A DNA stretch of 24,456 nt from a virus. The DNA is taken from positions 1 to 24,456 of IMG/VR virus record IMGVR_UViG_3300006754_000166. One strand, written 5' to 3'. Both the position numbers and the translations under genes were made by a program. This document shows positions 1 through 6,688 of this stretch, piece by piece. Numbering within the stretch: the first letter of the stretch is position 1; each line of letters begins with the position of its first letter. The notes beneath the pieces are model-generated. The model saw nothing but the letters and a program-made list of their open reading frames with translations, did not search any database and was not told where the DNA came from.

Positions 1-100
1 CAATTTGACCATCTTTCTTTCTTGGTACATAATCATCTGTTACATTGGCTGTGTTCTTATAGGATAATATGGTACTGATTTGTTTTATTACACTACTCAT
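1..100 (-). CDS. Leftward gene, N-terminal part only (33 codons visible), unknown function
   Basis: On the minus strand an ATG (complement of 98-100) opens a frame without stops to the left window edge. The visible product starts MSSVIKQISTILSYKN and continues with a polar, charged stretch ending near RKKDGQI. A GAGG Shine-Dalgarno-like sequence (plus-strand complement at 108-111) lies about 7 nt upstream, which supports this start. An earlier ATG on the same strand (complement of 111-113) is in another frame and meets a stop after six codons. The gene is divergent from the rightward late operon, so it marks the edge of a separate transcription unit. No family can be recognised from 33 residues. 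The reading rests on the open frame and the ribosome site only, so a chance frame is possible. Confidence 0.5.
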   Translation of the reverse strand, partial: MSSVIKQISTILSYKNTANVTDDYVPRKKDGQI

Positions 101-150
101 TTGATAACCTCATTAGTTAGTATTATTGATTAACTCGGGTCACTTCATTG

Positions 151-249
151 CTTGCCGAGAGGCAAGAGAGGGGCGTTCTTAACAGGCAACCTTCAATTCT
201 CTGCTGGCACGGCACCCCTGCCCAGTAGAATTGGAGGGGGACTGTTGAG
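151..249 (+). ncRNA. Candidate structured RNA in the divergent intergenic region
   Basis: Two hairpins can be read directly. The first is a perfect 6-bp stem, CTTGCC (151-156) with GGCAAG (161-166), closed by a GAGA loop, which is a GNRA tetraloop on the plus strand. The second is a long nested stem: 178-185 pairs with 242-249, 190-200 with 227-237, and 204-209 with 219-225 (one bulged C), leaving a C-rich loop at 210-218. Two positions (180/247 and 193/234) are G-U wobbles in plus-strand RNA but would be A-C mismatches in minus-strand RNA. Together with the GNRA loop this favours a rightward RNA. The class is not recognised. It could be a free small RNA, an mRNA leader or a packaging-site structure. 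No clear promoter or terminator frames it. Confidence 0.35.
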
Positions 250-366
250 TGAGTTTCCCACACACCCATTCTACAGCAAGTTTTCAAGAATCCACATTAT
301 TTTTTTTAATTGATTTCTAAGAAGCAGTACACGTAAATTCCTCTATGGATATAGCGACACTTAGTT

Positions 367-395
367 ATACTACTCTCCTATTTAATATACATCAA
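367..395 (-). promoter_or_regulatory. Candidate sigma70-type promoter for the leftward gene
   Basis: Read on the minus strand, TTGATG (complement of 390-395) is followed after 17 bases by TAGTAT (complement of 367-372). Each hexamer matches four of six consensus positions and the spacing is optimal. It would drive the gene that starts at 100, giving a leader of about 260 nt that runs antisense through the folded segment at 151-249. The region is A/T-rich, so chance matches are expected. Confidence 0.25.
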
Positions 396-406
396 GTCTT
401 AGTGGC

Positions 407-426
407 TACTCTAAGAGTACTCTAAG
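407..426. repeat. Tandem 9-bp direct repeat with embedded palindrome, possible operator
   Basis: TACTCTAAG occurs at 407-415 and again at 418-426, an 11-bp period close to one DNA helical turn. The palindrome AGAGTACTCT (414-423) spans the junction. The repeats sit just upstream of an A/T palindrome and between the two divergent gene starts, where a regulator of both directions could bind. No regulator family is implied. Confidence 0.35.
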
Positions 427-429
427 TAG

Positions 430-450
430 TATATATATAATATATATATA
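430..450. repeat. 21-bp A/T palindrome between divergent genes
   Basis: An alternating TA tract forms a perfect palindrome around the central A at 440. It contains TATAAT at 436-441, which could serve as a rightward -10 element, but no good -35 hexamer lies 16-18 bp upstream. The tract could also be an easily melted site or a protein-binding site. Confidence 0.4.
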
Positions 451-530
451 GCGTGGGTAGTAAATACGATACAATAAAGTCTGATTTAGTCTTTCCTAAG
501 TGGTCTGGAGAGGTTAGTGTAGACAGTTTA

Positions 531-536
531 AGGAGG
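531..536 (+). promoter_or_regulatory. Strong Shine-Dalgarno site of the first rightward gene
   Basis: AGGAGG is a full match to the anti-Shine-Dalgarno core and lies 10 nt before the ATG at 547. It fixes the endolysin start and marks the beginning of the rightward operon. Confidence 0.7.
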
Positions 537-546
537 AAGCTAACAA

Positions 547-954
547 ATGCCGAAGTTCGGAAAAAGAAGCAGAGAAGCCCTAAAAAGTTGCGACAATAGG
601 TTACAGGCAGTATTCAATGAAGTTATCAAAACAGTGGATTGCTCTGTACTTGAGGGTCATAGGGGTCAAGCTCGCCAAGACAAGTTTTATGAAGAAGGTA
701 AGAGCAAGGTTAAATATCCCGATGGACGTCATAATAGACTCCCCTCTCGTGCTATCGATTGTGTTCCTTATCCTATTGATTGGAATGATAGGGAAAGGTT
801 TACACTATTTGCTGGGTTCGTATTAGGGATAGCGACAAAGCTTGATATATACTTACGTTGGGGAGGAGATTGGGATAGAGATTGGTATGTACACGACAAC
901 AAATTTGATGATTTCCCTCATTTTGAGCTCTTAGATGTACCAGGTAACGATTAA
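547..954 (+). CDS. Endolysin, M15-family peptidoglycan peptidase (L-alanyl-D-glutamate or D-Ala-D-Ala peptidase type)
   Basis: This is a 135-residue single-domain protein of the zinc peptidase family M15, used by phages to cut peptide bonds in peptidoglycan at lysis. Visible hallmarks are EGHRGQARQ (36-44), H62 and D71 in the H-x8-D first zinc-binding segment, the following VPYPIDW, a WGGDWD segment (105-110) and D122-x-x-H125 before FEL. In the T5 endolysin the equivalent residues are His and Asp zinc ligands, a third His ligand and a catalytic Asp. There is no signal peptide or membrane segment, so it needs a holin to reach the wall. A strong AGGAGG (531-536) lies 10 nt before the ATG. The last 20 bases overlap the next gene. 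Unusually, this lysis gene is first in the packaging operon, far from the candidate holins at 12.5 and 14.2 kb. The exact bond cut is not certain. Confidence 0.87.
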   Translation: MPKFGKRSREALKSCDNRLQAVFNEVIKTVDCSVLEGHRGQARQDKFYEEGKSKVKYPDGRHNRLPSRAIDCVPYPIDWNDRERFTLFAGFVLGIATKLDIYLRWGGDWDRDWYVHDNKFDDFPHFELLDVPGND

Positions 955-1726
955 ACACAGAGATAAGGGTACAAGGTCATACAATATATTTACAGAGAGA
1001 GAAGCAAAAGAAGAGGGTATCGAGTACAAGTATTGGAAGGACGCTGATATTGGCGAATACGCTCTCAGCGATGACAAATATGTCGCCCTCGTCCTTCAAA
1101 AGAAAACTTATGAAGCGAATAACGGTCTTAGTAATACATACATTCGTCTACCTTTTGGTTATGCCTTTCATAATCCTAAGTATCCTGGTAAAAAGTTTAA
1201 TGCAGAGGGTAGAAAATCGCATCACACATTATCTGGAAAACCGCAATTAGAGGTTAGAAAGGGCTCCACTAAGTGGAAAAACCTTGCTGTAGCCTATTCT
1301 ACTACTTTTCAGTATGATATTGCAATAGATCTTGTATTTGATTCAACAACCCCATCGGAAAGAAGGACGTATAAACGATGGATGAAGACACAGGAGTTTA
1401 AAAGTATGGTAAGAGATGAGCTAAAAGGACTACTAAAGGAGAAGGGTTACGGGGAATCTGACGTAATAGACCTCTTGACAGAAGCACAAGGTATGGCAAA
1501 GGAGAAAAAGGATCTTACTAACTTCATACGTGTTATAGAAAATATACAGGATATGCTTGGAATGAAGGATAAAACAGTAATAAGGACCACAGACACTCTC
1601 CAAGCAACCCAAACAAAGCGTCTTTTAGATGAAATAGCTGAAGAAGAGCAGCATCTTATAGGGCAAAGAGAGACAGTAGAGGTAAAAACCTTGGGTCCTG
1701 ACGATCCAGGTGATGAAGATGGCTGA
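935..1726 (+). CDS. Putative terminase small subunit
   Basis: This 263-residue protein is encoded immediately before the large terminase, the usual place of TerS, which recognises viral DNA and hands it to the motor. The N-terminal 150 residues look mixed alpha/beta and match nothing I can name. From about residue 150 the protein is helical and charged. The segment around 185-215 (AKEKKDLTNFIRVIENIQ, then LGM) resembles the helical region often seen in small terminases ending in a short Gly-hydrophobic motif. The C-terminus is acidic (GPDDPGDEDG). The start overlaps the endolysin end by 20 bases and the end overlaps the TerL start. The role rests mainly on position and helix pattern, since no DNA-binding HTH is obvious. 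A different packaging or structural role cannot be excluded. Confidence 0.5.
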   Translation: MYQVTIKHRDKGTRSYNIFTEREAKEEGIEYKYWKDADIGEYALSDDKYVALVLQKKTYEANNGLSNTYIRLPFGYAFHNPKYPGKKFNAEGRKSHHTLSGKPQLEVRKGSTKWKNLAVAYSTTFQYDIAIDLVFDSTTPSERRTYKRWMKTQEFKSMVRDELKGLLKEKGYGESDVIDLLTEAQGMAKEKKDLTNFIRVIENIQDMLGMKDKTVIRTTDTLQATQTKRLLDEIAEEEQHLIGQRETVEVKTLGPDDPGDEDG

Positions 1727-3215
1727 AGATTATGAGGCATTGTACGAAAGGAAGAAAGCTCTTGCTAAATTACAGAAATCTATAGCTTTATTTGGTAGAT
1801 ACTGCTTTCCTACTGCTTTACGCAAGTCTACACCCCCTTTTCACCATCAAATATACAGATCAATACGTGACCAGAAGTTAAAACGCGTACTTATAGCTGC
1901 TCCCAGGGGTACAGCTAAGTCCACTGTCATCTCTTTATTGCTTCCTTTACACCGTATAGCCTTTAAAAGAGAGGACCAAGAGGAGTTTATTGTCATAATC
2001 TCCGAATCTCAGGCACAATCTATCAATTTCTTGTCAAGGATAAAGTATCATCTGTCGTTCTCGGAGCGATTTAAGGCTCTTTTTGGTGATATGAGCTCTC
2101 AAACTGCTCAAAAGTGGACAAATTCCGATATTATTACTTCAAATGGGACAAGAGTAGTAGCAGTTGGTACTGGTCAGAGGGTTCGTGGGTTTATTGAGGG
2201 CGATACTCGTCCAACTTTGATCATTGTTGATGATTTTGAGTCAGAATTGAATGCTTTTACTGATGAAGCAAGGGCAAAGAACAGAAAATGGATGACAGAA
2301 GCTGTTATTCCTTCATTAGCTGATGATGGTAGGATAATTATGATAGGAACAGTTATATCTGAGGACTGTTTCCTATACTGGGCTAAGGAGTCTACGGCCT
2401 GGAAAGTGCTGTGGTATAGTATAATTGACGATGATGGCGAAAGTATTTGGGAAGAAAGGTTCCCACAATCAAGGATAAATGCTATAAAGGCAGAATACTC
2501 TTCTGTTGGGAATATAAATGGGTTTTATCAGGAATATATGAACATAGCTCAGTCACCCGATGAAGCCCCCTTTCAGCCCAAATGGATCAAAATGCACCAT
2601 TATGACTTCAAAAGAATAGAGGGACAGCCCTGTTTAGTTAGAAATGTTGGTGATGAAGAGAAAATAATACCTATTGAGACGTATGGAGGCGTAGATCCTG
2701 CTTCTTCTTTATCGGCTAAAGCTGACTTTTTTGTTGCTATTACCATAGGAATCGACCATGAAGGGAACAAATATATTGTTGATTTGTTTAGAAAGAGGAT
2801 ATCTCCAGCTGAGCAGCCTGATGTAATCATAGATATATGGAAAAAATACAAACATAAGAAGATGAAGATAGAAACTGTTGCATACCAGGAAGCATTACGT
2901 GCAGCAGTAAAGAAAAGAATGCTGGAAGAGAACATATATATCCCAGGATTAGAGAAGGGAGTAAAGCCAAGAACAAGGAAATCAGAGAGATTGCTGTCAT
3001 TAGTACCTATGTTTGCTAAGGGTGAGTTCTTTTTTAGGCCCCAAGACACAGAAGCACAGGCAGAATTTCTTTCTTACCCCAAAGGAAAGCACGATGATGT
3101 GATGGATGCGTTATGGACTTCTCTCGAAGGAGCAAGGCCTTGTAGGATTAAAAGTTTAGACCCAGATGAAAAAGTGTCTAAATATCAGAAAGTTCTTGAT
3201 TGGATGACATTATAA
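1719..3215 (+). CDS. terL: Terminase large subunit (ATPase-nuclease packaging motor)
   Basis: The product is about 498 residues, normal for TerL. Numbered from the upstream GTG at 1710, it shows a Walker A-type loop APRGTAKST (64-72), Walker B LIIVDDFES (170-178) and an IGT coupling motif (212-214). The C-terminal RNase H-like nuclease has an acidic residue in GGVDPASS (D329), a second candidate in KIETV (E388) and the KGKHDDVMDAL segment (D462, D463, D466). It powers DNA entry through the portal and cuts concatemeric DNA. Three starts are possible: GTG 1710, ATG 1713 and ATG 1719. ATG 1719 has an AGG at 1708-1710 with 8-nt spacing and is preferred. It overlaps the preceding gene by 8 bases. 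The family is certain, but the packaging strategy (cos, pac or terminal repeat) cannot be told from the protein alone. Confidence 0.95.
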   Translation: MAEDYEALYERKKALAKLQKSIALFGRYCFPTALRKSTPPFHHQIYRSIRDQKLKRVLIAAPRGTAKSTVISLLLPLHRIAFKREDQEEFIVIISESQAQSINFLSRIKYHLSFSERFKALFGDMSSQTAQKWTNSDIITSNGTRVVAVGTGQRVRGFIEGDTRPTLIIVDDFESELNAFTDEARAKNRKWMTEAVIPSLADDGRIIMIGTVISEDCFLYWAKESTAWKVLWYSIIDDDGESIWEERFPQSRINAIKAEYSSVGNINGFYQEYMNIAQSPDEAPFQPKWIKMHHYDFKRIEGQPCLVRNVGDEEKIIPIETYGGVDPASSLSAKADFFVAITIGIDHEGNKYIVDLFRKRISPAEQPDVIIDIWKKYKHKKMKIETVAYQEALRAAVKKRMLEENIYIPGLEKGVKPRTRKSERLLSLVPMFAKGEFFFRPQDTEAQAEFLSYPKGKHDDVMDALWTSLEGARPCRIKSLDPDEKVSKYQKVLDWMTL

Positions 3216-3253
3216 GTTTTAACTTTAAGAGAATGAGTGTATATACATTAAAT

Positions 3254-3258
3254 AGAGG
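3254..3258 (+). promoter_or_regulatory. Shine-Dalgarno site that selects a TTG start for the portal gene
   Basis: AGAGG lies 6 nt before TTG 3265. No ATG or GTG with a comparable site is near, so this site decides the non-AUG start of the portal. It falls in the only sizeable gap (3216-3264) between terL and the capsid genes. That gap also holds the palindrome TGTATATACA (3238-3247). Confidence 0.6.
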
Positions 3259-3264
3259 TTTGTT

Positions 3265-5679
3265 TTGGCAGTTTATGACGCTCCTTTAGAGGGAGCACAA
3301 GAAGAAAATCTTAATCCTGACGACCTTGATGCAGGAAAAGGCGAATCTGGTTCAATAGAAGAAGAAACCCGTCGCCTCTTTGATCTTTATAAGAACAAGA
3401 GGTATGATTGGGAGGTTCAAGCCAGGGAAGACCAGGAGTATCGATTAGGCCGTCAATGGACGATAGAACAGGAAAAGAGCCTAAAATCAAGAGGGCAGGC
3501 TCCGATTGTTGTTAATAGAATCCATCCAGCTGTAGAAACAGCAAAAGCACTCCTTACTTCTAACAGACCTTCGTTTAAGGTTTCCCCAAGGGAAGATTCA
3601 GATACAAGAGTAGCGAATGTATTAAATGCTCTACTCACTTATATGTATGATATCTCCGACGGAAGGACTGAAGTACGTAAAGCGGTTGATGATTACTATG
3701 TAGCAGGACTTGGATATCTATTAGTTTATCAAGATGGACAGGCTGATGGCGGTAAAGGGGAAGTAAAGTTTCGTTCAGTAGATCCTTTCGATGTATACGT
3801 TGATCCTAACTCAAGAGACAGATTCTTTGAAGATGCAGAAAATATTATTGTATCACGTATTTTTACTAAAGCACAGGCTAAAAAGTTATATCCATTATAT
3901 GCAAATGCTATTGATTCAGCTTCTGGTGGGGAATATACTACTGATCAGATTGTAACAGGCAATACTGATAATACAGCAATAAAGTTCCCTGGAGATGAGA
4001 ATACATTCGAATCAGATACTTATGTCAGAGGTTATGAAAGATACTATAAAATTCGTGAAATAGCATATCGGGTCCATGAAAAGTATTCAGGTAAAGAATT
4101 AAGACTTAACCAAGAGGAGTATCAACAATACCTTGAAACGGAAGTTGGTGTACTTGGAGAAGGGGCACAGACTCAGGTATTTGAGGGCGAACAGATAGAA
4201 GCAAAGAAAGGACAAGTTGCACAGCAAAGAGACCAGGTACTTAAACAAACAGCAGATCAAATAGACGGTGGTATCGAGAAACAAGCGTCAGAGCTTGAGG
4301 TGCAGTATATTGAAAAAGAGAAAGAACTCAATGAGTTGTTGGAACTGGGTGAAATAGTCCCAGACAGGGCAGAGCTTGAACTTAGTAATTTAAGAGAGCA
4401 GATTGACAAACAAGTACAAGATGCTTATAATCAAGCCCTTGAGAGTGCAGGCCAGGTATCGGAGATACCTACTGTAAAAATGGCAGTTAAGGCTGGACTC
4501 ATAAAGCTTGGTTTAATAGAAGCAATCCCCGTAACAATAACTAAAGTTAAGATGTGTGTTGTAATTGGCGAGACTTATGTGTTTGGAAGAGTACTTCCAT
4601 CATCAACGTTCCCGATAGTCCCAATATGTAATTTACATACTCGTACTCCATATCCAATGTCAGATGTGCGTATGGTAAAAGGACTACAGGACTATATTAA
4701 CAAAACTCGTTCACTTATTATAGCACATGCAACTACTTCAACCAACATGAAGGTTATGATCCCAGCTGGTTCAGTCGATATGGCTGAATTCGAGCAGAAA
4801 TGGGCACAGCCTGGTGTAGGTATTGAGGTAGATTTTGATATGGGGCAGCCTGTCGTAGCCAGTCCAGTACCTCTACCCAATGAACTCTACCAAAACGAGC
4901 AAACAGCCAAAAGCGACATCGACCACCAACTTGGACTCTACGAAATGATGATGGGAAATTCCCAAGCTGCCCCACAAACTTACAAAGCAACTATTAGCCT
5001 GGATGAGTTCGGACAGAGAAAGATTAAGTCTAAACTTGCTGATATTGAAGCTGGGTTACAGATCCTTGCTAAGGTTGCAATCCCAATGATGCAAGAATTA
5101 TATCAAATGGATAAGGTATTTAGAGTTGTTAATCCAAATAACTCTATGAGTGAATACGCTATAAATAAGCGTTTATATGACGATAAAACAAAAGAGATAC
5201 AAGTTTTTAATGATATTACTGTTGGAGCCTATGATGTTGTATATGTTTCAGGTTCGACACTTCCGTCTAATAGATATGCGGAACTCGAATTCTACATGGA
5301 AGCATACAAAGCTGGGCTCATTGATAAACAGGAAGTTTTGAAGAAGACAGAGGTCTTCGACATGGAAGGAGTACTTCAAAGAACCGATGTTATTGCTCAA
5401 TTACAGCAACAACTCAAGTCAGCGACTGAGCAACTTAAGAAATTAAGTGGCGATATGCAGACGCTCACACGTGAGAATGTACACTTGAAGCAAAAAGTAG
5501 AGGTTGAGAAGTTCAAGACTCAACTCGATTCAGTAGAAAACAAAGCGAAAGCTGCGGGAACACTGTTCGACAAGAGATTGGGCGATCAACTATCATTGGT
5601 TGAAAAAGAAGTACGGGATGCAGCAAAAGAAGCCAGCAAACCTCCATCCGCATCTAATGGAGCTGCTAAAAGGAAATAA
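3265..5679 (+). CDS. Portal protein (P22-like, large)
   Basis: This 804-residue protein follows terL directly and has the features of the large portal family of short-tailed phages. They include an acidic N-terminus, a WEVQAREDQEYRLGRQW segment, an APIVVNRIHPAVET motif near residue 80, and RSVDPFDVYVDP (near 170). Portals form a dodecameric ring at one vertex, dock the terminase and serve as the DNA channel. Residues of about 280-405 are a Gln/Glu-rich helical stretch of predicted coiled coil interrupting the portal core, which resumes near VPICNLHTRTPYPMSD. The C-terminal 100 residues are another long coiled coil ending in basic AAKRK, which could form the barrel seen above P22-type portals. 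Translation starts at TTG with AGAGG 6 nt upstream. The next gene begins 3 bases after the stop. Confidence 0.88.
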   Translation: MAVYDAPLEGAQEENLNPDDLDAGKGESGSIEEETRRLFDLYKNKRYDWEVQAREDQEYRLGRQWTIEQEKSLKSRGQAPIVVNRIHPAVETAKALLTSNRPSFKVSPREDSDTRVANVLNALLTYMYDISDGRTEVRKAVDDYYVAGLGYLLVYQDGQADGGKGEVKFRSVDPFDVYVDPNSRDRFFEDAENIIVSRIFTKAQAKKLYPLYANAIDSASGGEYTTDQIVTGNTDNTAIKFPGDENTFESDTYVRGYERYYKIREIAYRVHEKYSGKELRLNQEEYQQYLETEVGVLGEGAQTQVFEGEQIEAKKGQVAQQRDQVLKQTADQIDGGIEKQASELEVQYIEKEKELNELLELGEIVPDRAELELSNLREQIDKQVQDAYNQALESAGQVSEIPTVKMAVKAGLIKLGLIEAIPVTITKVKMCVVIGETYVFGRVLPSSTFPIVPICNLHTRTPYPMSDVRMVKGLQDYINKTRSLIIAHATTSTNMKVMIPAGSVDMAEFEQKWAQPGVGIEVDFDMGQPVVASPVPLPNELYQNEQTAKSDIDHQLGLYEMMMGNSQAAPQTYKATISLDEFGQRKIKSKLADIEAGLQILAKVAIPMMQELYQMDKVFRVVNPNNSMSEYAINKRLYDDKTKEIQVFNDITVGAYDVVYVSGSTLPSNRYAELEFYMEAYKAGLIDKQEVLKKTEVFDMEGVLQRTDVIAQLQQQLKSATEQLKKLSGDMQTLTRENVHLKQKVEVEKFKTQLDSVENKAKAAGTLFDKRLGDQLSLVEKEVRDAAKEASKPPSASNGAAKRK

Positions 5680-5682
5680 AAA

Positions 5683-6666
5683 ATGGAAGCTAATAGCCAA
5701 CAGGTTGAACCACAACAAGAAGCCCCCCAACAGGAAGTTACTCAGGATGTCCCAAGCTTTGAAGCTGCGATAGACAAAGAAATAGCTGAACCTCAAGGGG
5801 CTACCTTCGAAGAGATAATAGGGGTTACCGAGCAGGAACCAGGTCAAGTACCTGTACCTTCTGAGGTCGCACCCCAAGGTAATGATCAGGTTAGGTATCA
5901 ATACTGGCAGTCAGAGGCTGCCAAGCTCCAGAATCAATTAGCTGAAAGAGATGAGATTCTGAAGCAGCAAACTCCTGTGATAGAGTATGTTACCCAAAAT
6001 CCACAAGTACTTAACGGAAGTGCTCCACCTCCTCAAGCTGGTCAGCCAGTGCAAGAGGCTAAGAAGGAAGAGGAATTTCCTCCTCCACCTCAAAAGCCCC
6101 AACCACCAGCTGGATACAGTAGAGAGGATGCGTATCAGGATGCAACAAGTGATAGTGCGAAGTATGATTCACAGGTAGAGCAATGGAGAGATGATATGCA
6201 GACATATAATCAGCTCCACACATCCTACCAGGTAGCTACTATGCAGGAGACTCACGATAAGGAGATCTCAGAACTTAGGAAGTATGAGCAAATGAGACAG
6301 CAAGATGCGAGACAACGATCAGAGCTTGACAACGCCACAAGATATGTTAAATCCAGGTATGATCTTGGAGGAGACCATAATCTTAATAGGTTTGTCAATG
6401 AAATGAATGATCCTAATTCAATTAACATGGATGATTTAGTAGGTTATTGGAAACATAAGAACGGGATAGTGGACTCAGGTCCAATGCCAGTTCAGAATTC
6501 GCCCCAACAATCACAGCCAAGTCAGACATTTCAACAATTGAAAAGAGGTCAATCAGTTCCAACTCCGATGGGTGTTCAAACGTCTGCTGGTAATCAGGCA
6601 GCTGATCCTTCTAATAATTTCATGGCATCTCTTATCAATGAGGAGAAACGTAGTAATTTACTATAA
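5683..6666 (+). CDS. Scaffold-like head assembly protein
   Basis: This 327-residue protein lies between portal and major capsid genes, the standard place of the scaffolding protein that guides procapsid assembly and is then released. The composition fits. An acidic, Gln/Glu/Pro-rich N-terminus (about 1-65) is followed by a helical segment with WQSEAAKLQNQLAERDEIL (about 75-93), a proline-rich linker (about 125-146, with PPPPQKPQPP) and a long helical region to about 225. A final part is rich in Gln, Ser and Pro. There is no enzymatic motif. An AGGA (5671-5674) lies 8 nt before the ATG. The assignment comes from position and composition because scaffolds diverge too much for reliable motif reading. 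Confidence 0.65.
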   Translation: MEANSQQVEPQQEAPQQEVTQDVPSFEAAIDKEIAEPQGATFEEIIGVTEQEPGQVPVPSEVAPQGNDQVRYQYWQSEAAKLQNQLAERDEILKQQTPVIEYVTQNPQVLNGSAPPPQAGQPVQEAKKEEEFPPPPQKPQPPAGYSREDAYQDATSDSAKYDSQVEQWRDDMQTYNQLHTSYQVATMQETHDKEISELRKYEQMRQQDARQRSELDNATRYVKSRYDLGGDHNLNRFVNEMNDPNSINMDDLVGYWKHKNGIVDSGPMPVQNSPQQSQPSQTFQQLKRGQSVPTPMGVQTSAGNQAADPSNNFMASLINEEKRSNLL

Positions 6667-6688
6667 CACTTAATGATGAGGTATTGAT

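Larger units (their letters stand above)
101..546. other. Divergent non-coding region between leftward gene and late operon
   Basis: No coding frame here has a ribosome site. From left to right it holds the folded segment (151-249), a short stretch that can pair alternatively with it (268-274), an 8-T run (300-307), a candidate leftward promoter, direct repeats, the A/T palindrome, and an A/G-rich leader ending in the endolysin ribosome site. Rightward promoters are not clear. It could include the packaging or replication start, but nothing seen here shows that. Confidence 0.7.

Noticed and set aside
178-249. Reading the long hairpin as a Rho-independent terminator
   Set aside because: No T-run follows the stem on either strand. 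The 8-T run at 300-307 is 50 nt away and has no GC-rich stem directly before it.
165-250. tRNA-like gene in the folded region
   Set aside because: There is no T-arm consensus, anticodon arm or acceptor pairing, and the single long stem does not form a cloverleaf.
617-826. Plus-strand 69-codon frame with hydrophobic residues inside the endolysin gene, holin-like at first sight
   Set aside because: It has a hydrophobic stretch (LVLSIVFLILLIGMIG), but no good ribosome site. It lies wholly within a conserved M15 gene, where frame shadows of this kind arise easily. An embedded holin cannot be ruled out but is not supported.
2600-3049. Minus-strand frame of 149 codons opposite the terL nuclease domain
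   Set aside because: It lies opposite conserved nuclease motifs of TerL and has no recognisable product.
3216-3264. Late promoter between terL and portal
   Set aside because: The gap is A/T-rich and has TGTATATACA, but no -35/-10 pair with good spacing was found.
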